Of a stretch of DNA of 64,000 nucleotides, positions 1 to 11,730 are shown in pieces (position 1 is the stretch's first letter; every line of letters begins with the position of its first letter). A program made the translations under genes and the position numbers. Under the pieces are notes generated by a model, which was given only the letters and a program-made list of their open reading frames with translations, had not been told where the DNA came from and searched no databases. Source of the stretch: Eleusine coracana subsp. coracana (Eukaryota > Streptophyta > Magnoliopsida > Poales > Poaceae); contig CM064417.1 in assembly GCA_032690845.1 (NCBI GenBank), forward strand, positions 13,298,501 to 13,362,500, in the 5' to 3' direction.

Positions 1-666
1 AACACACCGCTAAAATCAAATTCATCTGAGACACACTTAAAAATAGTGGCATTTGCCCGCAACACACCACGCCCCGTAAAATAAGATTTTCAGTTAAAGA
101 GCTGAGAATTTTTTTTTTGTAAATGACAACCAGTGCCCCTGGCCTGTACACACGGTTGAGACGGACCAGTTTTAGCTAGACTAGAGAAGGAGCAACAAAT
201 AGGGAATGAAACCCTCGTCCTATCCACTCGGGCGCAGACACCATAAACCATGCCTCTGCCGCCTCACTCACTCGCACCTTCTGTCTCCGATGACTTGTCC
301 TCCGGTCGGTTCTATTAGTCAGAGGTTAGACACGAAGGCCCTCTGTACCGACCGGAGCACAAGTTGTCAAAGACGGAGAATGTGCAAGCGAGCGAGGTGG
401 CAGAGGCGTGGTCTACGGCAGTTGCGTCCGAGTGGATAATGCAAGGATTTCATTCACCGTTGGTTGCTCCACCTCTGCTCCGGCTTTAACAAGTCTGACT
501 CAATCATATGTACAAGCCAGGGGCAACGATTTTCATATACAAAAGTTTCTCTGAGCTCTTTGACTGGACATCTTATTTTATGGGGCGTGGTGTGTTGCAA
601 ACAAATACCACCATTTTTTATGCGTGTCTTAGATGAATTCGATTTTGCCTGTGTGTTGCTGAGAAA
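1..666. repeat. Long foldback (inverted repeat) element
   Basis: Bases 1-325 return in reverse complement as about 330-666, so the whole stretch can fold into one long imperfect hairpin. Matched blocks include AACACACCACGCCCC at 61-75 with its complement at 582-596, ATCCACTCGG near 222 with its complement near 429-438, and TCCGGTCGGT at 301-310 with its complement at 347-356. The centre is near 328. The arms differ by many substitutions and small indels, so this is an old copy. The left end may start just outside the window. No protein is supported. Long arms without a transposase suggest a Mutator-like or other foldback MITE; no target duplication could be checked. Confidence 0.8.
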
Positions 667-709
667 GTCATGGTTTCTTAGTATGTTGTAGATAAAATTG
701 CATTTTTTA

Positions 710-1892
710 CACTACAATAAAACACGCTTTTAGCGGCGGTTGAAAATCAACAATAGCGGTGGTTATACGGTACCACTACTGAGAAATCGCAGCTACAAAA
801 TATTTAATATTTTGTAGCGGTGGACTGTAAAAGAAAAACAAACCGCGGCTAAAAATATGTTTGTAGCGGCGGGTGATATCTTCACCCACCACTACCATTG
901 ACTCAAAAAAAATAAAAAAAAAGGCAGAGCCCGCCAGCCCATTCGTAGCCCGTTCGTAGCACGTTCGTAGTCCGAGATGCCGCGGAGCCAAATCTGGCGA
1001 AGAGAGACGGGAAAGCACCGGATCCGCGCCCCAGAGGAGCCTGCCGTCGCCACGTGGTCGGGGAGGGGGAGGGCCGCCATCGAAGACGGGAAGGGGCGCT
1101 GGATCCACGCCTAGAGGAGCCCGCCGCTGCCGCGCCGTTGGAGAGGGGAGGGCTGCCGTCGGGGAGGGGAAGAGGCGTCGGATCCGCCCGAGGAGCGCAC
1201 CGCCACCATGCCGTCGGGGAGGGGGAGGGCCGCCGTGCCATTGGGGAGGGGGAGGGGCGCTGGATCCGCCCGAGGAGCCTACCGCCGTCGTGCCGTAGGG
1301 GAGGGGGAGGGCCACCGTGCCGTAGGGGAGGGGGAGGGGCGCTGGATCCACCCCAGAGGAGCCCGTCGCCATAGGGGAGGGGGAGGGGCGCCGGATTTGC
1401 TCCAGAGGAGCCCGCCGCCGCCGCCCTTTTGCCGAGCGCCCATCCGGATCTCGTCGATGAGGAGGAGACAGGGCGGGGAGAGAGGAGGGAGAGGGGTGGG
1501 GCTGCGTGGGGTGCTAGGGAGAGGGGAGGGAGAGCCGGAGGGGTTGGTCGGGGAGAGAGGAGGAGGGGGTGGCGAGTTAGGGTTCCAGGCATATTTTATA
1601 GGCTTTTGTTGGACCAAAGTGGTAGAAGAAAAACAGAACTGGACCTTATACTTTTATAGCGGCGGCCCACATTGATTTTTAGCGGTGGTTCATAAGGTGA
1701 GCCGCCTCTTAAATTGAGGCAATTTTTAGCGGTGGTTCACATTATCAACCACCGCTAGAAATTGATTTTTAGCGACGGTTGATAATGTGGGCCGCCTCTA
1801 AAAATTATTGGACCACTGTAGTGATGGTTTTCTTTGCCTACGTCGCTACATCAATTTTTGTTCCACTGCTAAAGGGCCTTTTTGTTATAGTG
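710..1892. mobile_element. CACTA element A, non-autonomous
   Basis: The element begins CACTACAATAAAA and ends TTTTTGTTATAGTG, the inverted CACTA terminus, with the 3-bp target duplication TTA on both sides (707-709 and 1893-1895). Subterminal regions carry repeated TAGCGGCGGTT-type motifs in both orientations, often as head-to-head pairs around a short spacer, as at 1690-1800. No transposase is present. The centre (about 1040-1420) is a GC-rich degenerate tandem array built on GGGGAGGGGGAGGG and GGATCC-containing units. That array yields long overlapping frames on both strands that look spurious. Termini and subterminal motifs resemble CACTA B and C in this window, so it was probably mobilised by a B-type transposase. 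Confidence 0.9.
1040..1420. repeat. GC-rich tandem array inside CACTA A
   Basis: Imperfect copies of a unit containing GGGGAGGGGGAGGG followed by a variable GCGCTGGATCCGCC-like segment and GAGGAGCC. Spacing is irregular (roughly 40-70 bp). Purine-rich strand asymmetry is strong. The array opens several frames on both strands, none of which resembles a known protein. Confidence 0.6.
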
Positions 1893-2452
1893 TTATTTAC
1901 CTAGACCACGTAAATTCGCTCCTATTAAAAATCTAACCTGGGTCACTAGGACGCTACGCAGAAGCAGTGGGGAAGCGAGAAATTTTATATGTGGGGCAGG
2001 GGGGGGGGTCATACGTGACTAACATAAGATTTGTTTACATGTTTTACTGAAATTTCTCTAGTTATATATATGCAACAAATATTTCCAACATGAAATCATA
2101 AATCCATATGCATAAAAGAAAACAGTAGGATAATGTGATTAATAGAACCAACCCTTTCATTTTAGTGATATTCCCCTTCCTTTTTTCTTTTTGTGTAGGA
2201 AGCCAACTAGAAATTTGATCATCTAACTCATCAGTCGTGACCTTCTGGCTTCTAGCGTGACAACAATGCATCGTCTTCGACTTTTGTTTATTCATGATTA
2301 GCACCTACTGAAAAATTGATGGCACTTGGAAGCCGGATTGCACGCACTGAGAAAACCACCTTGCACTTGGAAGCAGCACTGCACGGATGCATAATTGATG
2401 GCAGTCCTTGTTGGGACGGTGGCGGCATGCAGTACCCCGGTCCATTAGGTTT
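1893..2452. other. Unassigned stretch between two CACTA elements
   Basis: No gene or transposon termini recognised. It contains a run of ten G at 1999-2008. A short phrase, GGCACTTGGAAGC, recurs in degenerate form at about 2322 and 2365. It may be host sequence or an older, unrecognised repeat. Confidence 0.4.
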
Positions 2453-2908
2453 CACTACCACAAAAGAGGCTTGTAGCGGTGGTTCAAACTCTATTATAGC
2501 GGCGGACAGGTCACCCCGCCGCAAAGCAAACACATCTATAAAAATAAGCGTTTGTAGAGGCGAGTGGTCTGAAACCAAAACAAACCGCCGCTACAAAATA
2601 CTTTTCAGCGGCGGTTGAAGATGCCAACCACCGCTATTTCTTTAGAGTATTAACGGCGGTTCACATCTTCAACCGCTGCTATATTGCTCGAGTAGTAGCG
2701 GCGATTGATATCTTCAATCACCGTTATTTATTTTTTTCAAAAAAATATGAAAATATGATATATACACAGAAATCAGAGAATCTGAATTCAGAATTACAAC
2801 ATCTCATCACATAATATTTACAGCATGTAATCATAGAATATATTCAACATCTCATCAAAGTTAAAATATATGTACATACTAGTTGTTCAATACATATTAC
2901 AAAATATC

Positions 2909-4454
2909 TTATATGAACCCTAATGCATAGTTATCATCTTGCTTCGGCTCATTGGACTCATATGGTGCTTTCAAACCAGCCCACTCACAAAGTGTCCTAT
3001 GCTTTGTTGCTAGTAAACCATTTGAATCAAAACACTTTTCTTCTAGACTAATTATCTCTCTAAAAAAATAACAAAGAGAAGCTACAACTAGATATATTGC
3101 ATTTGTACTCAAATGAACATGTTCTTTGGGAATCATACCCTTCCTGATCTCATCGTTCCTTTTCATTTTTACAGCCCATTCTGCCTTTGTCCTTGCTGCT
3201 TTCTATGTCACATGAGCAGAGTTTGTTAATATATATGATATTAAAAATAAAAAATAAAGTAAAATGGACATAAACAAAAGTAACTTAGCTCTTCATGGGA
3301 CTCAATGAAATGGGTCAGGTAAGTTGAACTGCTAGATGAGAACACACATGTATAGTAGCTACAATCCACATCTTTTCGTATTTGCTTATGACACTATAAA
3401 TTAGAGAACACAACTTGGGTAACTTACGATAATTATATGAATGGATAGTACGATAAGGACATGTATGAGATGCATATAAATCTTACCTAAAACTTATGAT
3501 GAAAGTACATGTTCTTCTTCCTTTTAGGATGGCATGACCCTCCCGCTTTAACATATTTCTCATAAGCATTGAACAGTCGAGAAAAGCATATCATTAGATA
3601 ATATAGCATCATCAAACCATACATATATAGACTAATTTCTTACCGATTTATGAGTTCGACAATGTCACTATATAACTTATTATCGTAGTCCAGACTATCA
3701 AGTGCTAGAAGGTACCCTTCTTTGAGAAATATCATGAGACAGATCCAATGATCGCTATAACAGTGTTGACAAAACGTTAATTATAATTACATTTAACTTT
3801 AACATAAGATAGATGCTGAAGGCAGTAGTTGTCCAACTTACTTGAAGTTGTAAGGGGCCATAATCACTTCTCTATCCTGCCACTTCATGAAGCAATCGTA
3901 TAAGTAATTTGTAATCATAGTCCTTGCTTCTATTGTCAAGACCGTCATCATTTCAGCTAGTTCTATCGGTTTCTTATCCGGATGGTTCTTCGGATCTACC
4001 GTTGGGTTGATATTGCTTTGGTTGATGTGGTTAGGGTTAACGTAGGTGAGATTCCAATCTTTTCTATTGATTGTCTTTCTTTGGAAGAAGGAATTCATGC
4101 TACAAAAAACAAAGCATAAGATAATATGTTCACTTGTGCTTGAAATAAAAAGAAGATCGAAGGCGACACCTACATGCACCACAAGGTGATGAAGGTGATG
4201 TCCATCTTACCTAGGCAAAACATTAAGTGGACATCCTCCCAAAACAAGGCTATTATTTGTTTCCTACATCCTTCATTGAACACCATTTCTAGAATCTTAC
4301 AAGTGATCACGGAGACCCCTTGCTTTGATGCCATCATGTACCAGTCATGCAACCTCCACATCTCCCATGACAGGTTCTTGTACATGTTATTTGATATAAG
4401 GGGCTTACCAAATATGAATTTCGGGTAGTCCACATCGTCTGCAAGATTGTCCAA
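2909..4454 (-). pseudogene. Ulp1-like (C48) cysteine protease domain of CACTA B
   Basis: Several minus-strand pieces match, in order, the Ulp1-like domain that some plant CACTA elements carry. At 4454-4170 is LSWEMWRLHDWYMMASKQG, the conserved lead-in. At about 3850 VIMAPYNFK precedes the protease core. At about 3760-3640 (minus) SDHWICLMIF and LALDSLDYDNK supply the catalytic His and Asp positions. At about 3390-3340 a CHKQIRKDVDCSYYTCVF-like segment sits where the catalytic Cys is expected. Spacing suggests introns or insertions between blocks. Stops lie between them, so the gene is dead. Ulp1 proteases cut SUMO-like proteins; why CACTA elements carry one is unclear. Confidence 0.65.
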
Positions 4455-4554
4455 AATTTAATCATTATACGACAATATGTCCTAAGGACCTGGATCTTAC
4501 AGGACGAGGTTACCGGTGGATGCTAGACGCTTATTCAATCCAGCCAAGTACTTA

Positions 4555-5594
4555 TCAACATCCTTTTTTTTTTGCTTTTGGGTCTGTTGGCTCTTTGTCA
4601 AAACCGGTAATCACCTTTAGGATTACCGGAGCCTTGATGACACATGGCGCATGCTCGACTTGAATTACCAGAGCCTCAACTTCAACCGTCATGGCTGCTG
4701 TTGATAGAGGCTTGATGATAACAAATGAAGGCTCGATTTGAATAGTCACAGCCTGTATAGAACCTTTAGCGATGACCGAAAGAGGCTCGTTGTCACTATA
4801 GATTATGGGACTATGAGTCGAGTCGGTTTCCGCATGAGGAGATTGGGGCTTGTTGCCCGAAGCTGTCGCAGACACAAGAGACGGTTGTCCACCTGCCGTG
4901 AGTGGATGACTCGCATGAAAGGACCCGTGCCCAGACAACGGGGGTGGAGAAACTTATTTCGAGAGGATGACATCACATCATTTCCGAATGATGAAAGAGT
5001 CGAGAGCATCTTCGAGAGTTTCTATACCTACCTCAGGTATTGGGCATTCGATCTCATTATCCTCATAGCCAGGTCCTATTTCTGACATGGTGACCCGCAC
5101 ATAACCAGGAGGGATATCCCTGTTATGGAGTGTCTGTCCTAGAAATGCCATGCCGGATGCAACCTTCGTAGTCTTCCCCATGTAACCAAATGGCACATGC
5201 AACTCACAAGGAGTATCCTCAGTGATGTCCTCCGTTTCTGATTGCATGGAGACTGATGGTTGACCGAAGACAAATGGTTGTGTGGAGAATAATGGTTGGG
5301 TGGATGAGGACAAACCACGTAACAAGGCATCCATAGTAGCACGTAGGTTAGGGTCGAAACGACTGCTTTGTTTGTCGATAGCGAACATAAGAAGTTGTTG
5401 CCTCCAATCTTCCTTGGCTTTGTCTTGTTGATCTTTTTTTGTGCAAGGTATGCTTCTTGTACAGGTGTGAGGATGTTCCGGAGAAACCTTCTTTCCATGT
5501 GGCCGATGATGACACTCCTCGTACCCGACCACCATGTTCCTTGGTCCCAATAGCCTTTTGTTAGTAGGTCCTTGTGATACTCAGGTGTAAACAT
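4555..5594 (-). pseudogene. Second CACTA gene, N-terminal region
   Basis: Minus-strand open segments at 5594-5139, 5550-4978 and 4938-4555 form the first part of the second gene of CACTA element B. The segment around 5230-5040 carries CELHVPFGYMGKTTKVASG followed by IPPGYVRVTMSEI. As I recall, this is a conserved block in the second gene of grass CACTA elements, next to a Ulp1 domain. Upstream, residues like EYHKDLLTKGYWDQGT resemble the helical region seen in plant En/Spm proteins. The 4938-4555 part is low-complexity and hydrophobic. It is continuous in sense with the Ulp1-like region, so both probably belong to one spliced gene, now broken. Exact function is unknown. Confidence 0.6.
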
Positions 5595-5608
5595 ACCAAC
5601 CTCTGCCT

Positions 5609-7227
5609 ATGGGACCTTTTAAGGCTTGCACAACATCAACTGTCACGGGATCCTTCACAATAATCTCTCCTTTGTTGGTTAAGTCAGAGCGACCATATAT
5701 CCAATTCCCGGTACGCTCATTGGTGCTTGGCAAAGGATCAGGTTTTCTCCTCAATCGTAAGGGTGTAGGCTACCGGGGGGAGGTAGCACTTTCCATTTGG
5801 TCTTTCTTGCAGATGAAGTTCACTACTGCTATCAAATACACCATTCCTAATGTGCATCTAGTCGAAGGCATGATTCACTTCCAATTCATTCCAATAATTG
5901 AAATATACGAAGAAAATGGATTTATTCTTAAACGGCATGAGACCCTTTGCCTTTTTGACTCCCTTCACTGGCTCTCCAAAAATATCACTGATGTTTTTAA
6001 CAAGGTCAAACACGACCCTGCCAGTCCAACGTCAAGGTTCTATGTTGTTCTCACCTTTGCCATCAAAGTGTCTAGCCAGCGCATGATACCAGTGTTTCGC
6101 TAGTAAGAATCGGTGGTTTCACTTATACACTAGCTTCTGGGATGCTGGAAGGTACACATGAGATATATCATCAACGCATATGAAACATGTCATATTTCCT
6201 TTGACCTGTCCTGATAGTGCCCTTAGTGCTGGGGAATCACTTATCGTACAAAAAGTAATTTCTCTGTGCGTGAAGTACTCTCTTCGATACTCATCCCACA
6301 TACGGACCCCCTCTAACCATAGTTTCTGTAGGTTTTCGAACAATGATTCTAAGAACACGTCTATGTTTTTACCACGTTCTTTGGGCCTAGATATAAAGTT
6401 GTCAGCAGTAGGTACTTATGCTCATGGCATAATCATGGTGAAACGTTGTACATTGCTAGTATCACTGGTCAAATGCTATGCGGATTCCTCATTTGACCGA
6501 AAGGGTTGATATGTCTGTACTCAATACAAGCCGTATGTACCTTTCCTCATTAGTGAAGTCTCTACGATTCTCATCTAACTTTTTCTACTGTGTTCCCTCC
6601 GTGGGATGCCTGAGCTTACCGTCCCCCTTGCATGCATGCCATGTCATCATTGCCGCATCCCTGGGGTTGATGAACAAGCAGCTGATGCGATCGACCACGG
6701 GTAAGTACCACATGACTAAGGCAGGAACCTTACTATCATCAGTCATCGATGGTAGAACTTTTTTTCTTCTTTCTTCCCTTTTTGGTTATCTTCACGCCAC
6801 CATCAGCATCATAATCGTTATTTCTCTTATAATGACTGCATTCGATCCTTGGGCATCTCACAGCGTCCTGATGCTCCTTTCGATACAATATATAATGATT
6901 TGGACACGCGTGAATTTTTTGCACACCCAACGAAAGTGGAGAAATCAGCTTCTGAGAAAGGTATTTGGTCCTTGGCAACAAGTTAGGCTTCGGCAACGCG
7001 TTGGAAATAAGTTTCAATAAATCCGTGAAACTAGCATTCGACCAGCCATGCATGGCCTTCAGCTTCATTAGCTCAAGTACAGTACGCAACAAAGAGAACT
7101 CTTTTCCACATCTCTTAAATTTCTCATATAGTGGGTTCTTTGATGCCTTTTCTATTGTATAAAAATTATCAAGTTCTTTAGTTGTACTAGCATTGATCAA
7201 CACATGCGACTCAATGTGGCATAACAA
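5609..7227 (-). pseudogene. TNP2-type CACTA transposase, decayed
   Basis: This would be the DNA-cutting transposase of CACTA element B. The longest open segment (7227-6739) has the family sequence HACPNHYILYRKEH and a downstream Cys/His cluster with CPRIECSHY. Reading on through stops, about 6700-6640 gives LPVVDRISCLFINPRDA. At 6358-6119 comes LWLEGVRMWDEYRREYFTHR followed by LRALSGQVKGNMTCFIC, both hallmarks of the Tnp2/Transposase_21 family. At about 6100-5800 (minus) the stretch HFDGKGENN and PVKESKKAKGLMPFKNKSIF continues the domain. At least four frame changes and several stops make it non-functional. It lies upstream of the Ulp1-like gene on the same strand. Confidence 0.85.
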
Positions 7228-8329
7228 CTCCTCAACATGAAAATCAGCTTTACCACGTGACTCCGTCGCAGCTGCACCAGGCGAATTGATAGACTCGACT
7301 TAAAGTTCAATAGGCTCATCAATTTCCATATCAACCATACTATTTTCACCATGTTTTGTCCATGTCGTGTACCCCTCAACAAAACACCTCCGCATCATGT
7401 GTTATTTGATTACTTCTATATTCTTCCATAACTTCTCATTCTTACAATCATAGCACAGACAATGTATATCAGTCGTCGTCCCGTCACGTTGAGCATGTTT
7501 TGCAGCCCATTCGAACGACCTTGAACGAGAAACAAAGAAATATTTTAAATTAATTAATTAATTACGTGTAACAAAAAAAAATAAATATTCACTATATATA
7601 TATATTAAAAAATAAATTATATGAAGTAAGAAATATTATGCAAGGTAAAATAAAATAAACATCAAATTATTCTATACTAATAACTAGATCTATATTTCTA
7701 TTGACATAAAAGAGATCTAGGTGCTTAGGCTTGTGTAGTGATGAAAGTAGATGATGTATAGCTTCATAAATTCAACTGCACCATACAAAATAAACGAATT
7801 TAGCTAAAATTTGATGAAAACCTAACAAACTTAAAATGCAAAATTCAACTTGATTTCAAAATAAGAGCATAAAAAAAAATATATGGGATGAGTTCCCCTT
7901 ACCCAGAGAGCAAAAATTCTGTAAAAACATGAACTCAAAACCTTCCTCCCTTGATTTTTGTGATCCGCCTAAATTTTTGGGCCGCCACTATTCGAGTGAG
8001 AAAGGAAGCTGTCGGAACAGGGCTCTTATAGCCTGGGCACTTTATAGCGGCTGTTAGAATTGCAAACCACCACTATAGTGTCATTTATAGCGACAATTGA
8101 CAATGTCAACCGTCACTATTGAGGGCGTAATAGCGGCGGTTTGCTTTGCAGTAGGCCTCCTAGGCTCTGTAGTGGTGGCCCACTTTAGACCGCGCCTACG
8201 GCCTTTGGGCTACTACAGCTAAAGGCCCTATTTATGGTAGTATGTAGGAGACCGAGGAGGAAAGACTAGGATGTGTGGTCGCCTTCAGCGAGTAAATAGC
8301 AGTGAGAGGCATCGATCGATCAATCACTG

Positions 8330-8346
8330 GATTTGATGGTAAATAG
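8330..8346. repeat. LINE target-site duplication, left copy
   Basis: GATTTGATGGTAAATAG recurs at 35090-35106 with one change (T to C). The two copies bracket all the LINE segments, as expected for target-primed reverse transcription. Confidence 0.75.
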
Positions 8347-8726
8347 CAGCGAGATATGGGCTTAACTGTCCAGAATAGATCGCATCGATGGCGCGACCCC
8401 CATGATGCGTGAGTTTATGGAGCTCCTGAAACAGGAGATCTAGAGGCAATTGGGATCCCGTCCTAGGCTTGCTACTCTGGCGAGATCTAGGTGCACTGCG
8501 AGTGGTTAATTCCGACCCTCGCATCCGCGCTCCCGCCAACAACGTCCAACTTGTCGGCGGCCACCACATATCGTTGGTTAGCCATCCTGGCACCGCTGAC
8601 CACCTTAAAACCCTAATTTCCTGGTTCTAGTGCTGCTTAGGATTTAGCTTTCTGGGATCACAATTTTTGTGCACGATTCAGATATAATCGAGGCACTATT
8701 TCTTTCCTCTCTGGATAGCCGATCTC

Positions 8727-9975
8727 ATGGCAGCGACTAGAGGTGGAGACTCTTTGGGCCGATGTACTACCTCGGGTTCCAATGTGGCTGATGTGCTAAA
8801 AAATATGCAACTCATTGTAGAGGAGGAGGAAGTGGTGGAATTCAATGATGATGAAGGGATCGAATATGTGCCGGTTGTGGACTGGGCACCGGTGGGGAAG
8901 GTCCTTGCCCCTTCGGTACCTGTCAACACCATTCGGGCAGCGATAAAACCAACGTGGGGTAATCTGTTTGGATTGAAGCTCAGGTCGGTATGGGAGAAGA
9001 GCGATAATGTTTTTCTTGCTGAATTTGGGAGTAAGGTGGATATGGATCGCATCTTGATGGGATCACCATGGATGGTGGGGGAAACAAGCCATCATCCTTG
9101 AGGTGTATGATGAGCGTTTATGTGCATCTGATATTGAATTTGAGAAGATAGAGATTTGGGCTCGGATCATTTTTTATCATTGGGTGGATGAATAAGGATA
9201 GGGGTTCCCGTGCTATAAGCCTTCTTGGAGAGGTGATTAAGATGGACATGGATGATGAGGGTAAGGCTAGTGGTGTGTTCTTGCGCGTGCGTGTTGCTAT
9301 TGAAATTGACAAACCAGTCAGGAGGGGTGTTCTCCTTCGTATGAGTACGAAGAAGGAGGTGAGGTGGTTTGTGGTGCAGTATGAGAGACTGGCGTTCTTC
9401 TGTTTTGATTGTGGTCTTTCGCCCATTAAGAGGTTGACTGTGAGATGCCAGTGTTGCACAATGAACTAGGTAGGCTCCCGTATGATCTTCCACTCAGGGC
9501 GCCGGAGGATAGGAGGGGAGTTCAGAGTTTTGCGGAGACTGCTTCTAATGCGTTTGAGTCTGCACCTTTGTCGGGCTCTTGCAATGCTAATGGTTTGAAA
9601 GGGAAGCCTGATGATCAACGCTCTTTGATAGGTACTGCGGGACAGTGGCACAAGAAGAGGATTGATACATATGTTGCTGATGGTGGTGACGATGAGGTTC
9701 TTTTGCCTGCAATGTAGAGGGCAGATATAAGCAAGTAGGCGAACGGAGAAGCTAAGCACTCGGCCAAACACGTGTTTGTAGAGGGGGAATCGAGCAAGGG
9801 AGCCAGTAAGAGAATATCGAAGGGACAAGTGGATGATATAGCTACACTAGACCTGAATTTACTGGCAGTGGACATGTCAGCAGTTCTTCCAGTGGGGCTG
9901 GTAAACACGAGAGTTACACAACTGGCGGGTGACTCCAATGAGCTCGTTAAGAAGTTGAAGATGTCAGAAGATATT
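8727..9975 (+). pseudogene. LINE ORF1 (DUF4283, zinc knuckle), decayed
   Basis: ORF1 proteins of plant L1 elements bind RNA and package the LINE transcript. The start at 8727 (MAATRGGDS) opens 124 codons leading into a DUF4283-like segment, FGSKVDMDRILMGSPWMV. One frameshift near 9080 and a stop near 9193 follow. The domain continues in another frame, with RGVLLRMSTKKEVRWFVVQY leading to FCFDCGL near 9410. The knuckle's His and last Cys appear only after a further +1 shift, giving FAH and then VDC. The remainder to about 9975 is a low-similarity tail with stops. It stands directly before ORF2, as in other grass LINEs. Confidence 0.75.
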
Positions 9976-9979
9976 TAAA

Positions 9980-11730
9980 ATGCACGATCGGCGGCGCTGC
10001 GAGCGGCAGCTCCTGCTAGGCACAATAAGTATCTTAAGTGTGAATAGCTGGACTTGCGGGCAACCTGAGGCAGTTCAAGAGTTGCACCATGTGGTGGAGC
10101 TCATTAGGCCTGTGATAGTCTTCTTAATGGAGACTAGGTTGGAGGAGGAACGTGCCCTAGGTCTGAAGTACCGTTGGGTTTCCCAAATGCACTTGCGGTG
10201 AGTTCAGTAGGACAGAGTGGTAGGGTGTCACTGTTTTGGTCGAATGATGTCACGGTGGAATTGCAGAATCAATCAAAAGGTCACTGTGATGTGGTGGTGA
10301 CAGGGAGTGGTTTTGGTGTGGAGTAGTGGCATTTTATGGACTTCTATGGGGAGCCTAGATGGGAGCACAGGAACGATAGTTGGTTCCTACTGCAATTCCT
10401 TCGTGCACAACTACATTTGACGGGGTTGTGTTCCGGGGATTTCAATGAGGTGCTAAGGGAGGAGGAGCATTTTGGAGTCTCGGAGCGGGAGAAATGGAAG
10501 ATGGATGGATTCTAGGATGTTGTGGCGGATTACAAGCAAGAGGGGATCCGGAACGTCAAAGTGCGGTCGGACAGAGCTTTGGGGGATGGCAGATTCATGA
10601 ACCTTTTTGGCGACACAATAGTGAAGCATGTCCAGCTGGCAAAGTCTGATCATGGCGCACTGTTAATTGAGATTCGAGCCATGTGTGGTGGAAGGCACGG
10701 GGTAATGTAGGGACGATGTCGAAACCCTTCAGGTATGAGAATTTGTGGCAATGTCATGAAGAGTATGAGTCGTTTGTTACTCAGGTTTGGGACCAAAGAG
10801 CTGATTCGTGTGACATGCGCATGCTGTCATCGGCCTTGATGGCACTGAAGGGGGCTTTGCGCACTTGGGATAGGGATGTCTTTAGTTCGGTACGACCTAA
10901 GGGCAGAACTAGAGCAGGAAAGAGGAAGCAATCTATATCAAGGGCCGACACCAAATGAGCGGGCATTAGTGAGGCAGCTGTCAGAGATTTTGGCAAGGGA
11001 GGAAATAATGGAACGTCAGAAGTCCCGGGGTCCAATGGCTTGATGAGGGAGATCGGAACACAGAATTCTTCCAAGCAAAAATGAAGGCTAGGGGCAGGAT
11101 GAACCATGTTCGCTCTCTGAAGCAAGCTGATGGAATGGAGGTGACCTCGTAGGAGGATCTGGAGTAATTGGTGAGTGGGGTTTATCATTCTTTGTTCACG
11201 CCATGGGAGGATATGGACCCGACCCTAGTCTATCGGTATGTGCAGAGGAAGGTAACAAATCCTATGAATGAAATCCTTGATCGTCCCTTTACTACCGATA
11301 ATGTAGAGAAGGCGTTATTCCGTACGAAACCACATAAATCACCAGGTTTTGATGGTTTCAACGCTGGGTTTTTCAGAAGCATTGGCAGCTGATCAAGAAT
11401 AGCGTGACTGATGTGGTGTTGGGCTGTTGGCGTTCCTTAATGGTGGTGAGCTGCCGGAAGAGGTGAACAAGACTCTACTCGTGTTTATCCCAAAAGTGGC
11501 ACATTCGCAGGAGTTATCACAATACCGACCGATTTTACATTGTAATGTAATTTACAAGATTTGCTCCAAGGCATTGGCTAACCAGCTTCAGTTGTTTCTG
11601 GATGAGATTATCTCTGAAGAGCAAAGTGCATTTGTTCCTGACCGACTGATCACAAATAATGTGCTTATTGCTTATGAGTGCATTCATTATCTAAAAGGGA
11701 AAAAGGGAAAGTGAGAGCTTGTGTGGTTAA
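9980..11730 (+). pseudogene. LINE ORF2, endonuclease and first part of reverse transcriptase
   Basis: The 5' part encodes an apurinic endonuclease-like domain that would nick target DNA. GQPEAVQELHHVVELIRPVI is followed by FLMETRL, and SGDFNEVLREEEHFG near 10435 contains the GDFN motif. SDHGALLIEI near 10650 supplies the terminal SDH motif. The reverse transcriptase begins near 11240: KSPGFDGFNAGFF at about 11335, QYRPILHCNVIYKICSKAL at about 11520, and SAFVPDRLITNNVL at about 11625. Frame changes and stops are frequent up to 11400. The frame is then open to 11714 and is interrupted at 11731 by CACTA C. Confidence 0.82.

Larger units (their letters stand above)
2453..8242 (-). mobile_element. 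CACTA element B, autonomous-type but decayed
   Basis: The left terminus is CACTACCACAAAAG. The right terminus is the inverted form ending TTTATGGTAGTA, with the expected final G changed to A. The 3-bp target duplication is not clean (TTT left, TGT right). Subterminal repeats with AGCGGCGGTT cores occupy about 2475-2730 and 8035-8215, in both orientations. The interior carries two minus-strand genes in the usual CACTA order: a TNP2-type transposase (about 7227-5609), then a second gene whose C-terminal half is Ulp1-like (about 5594-2909). Both are full of stops and frameshifts. About 7400-8030 is AT-rich and holds no recognisable gene. Confidence 0.88.

Noticed and set aside
206..691. Two short plus-strand frames
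   Set aside because: They lie within the foldback arms and have no similarity; the reverse-complement symmetry explains the sequence.
776..1675. Long overlapping reading frames on both strands (up to 229 codons)
   Set aside because: They arise from the GC-rich tandem array inside CACTA A, show Pro/Arg/Gly low complexity in several frames at once, and have no domain.
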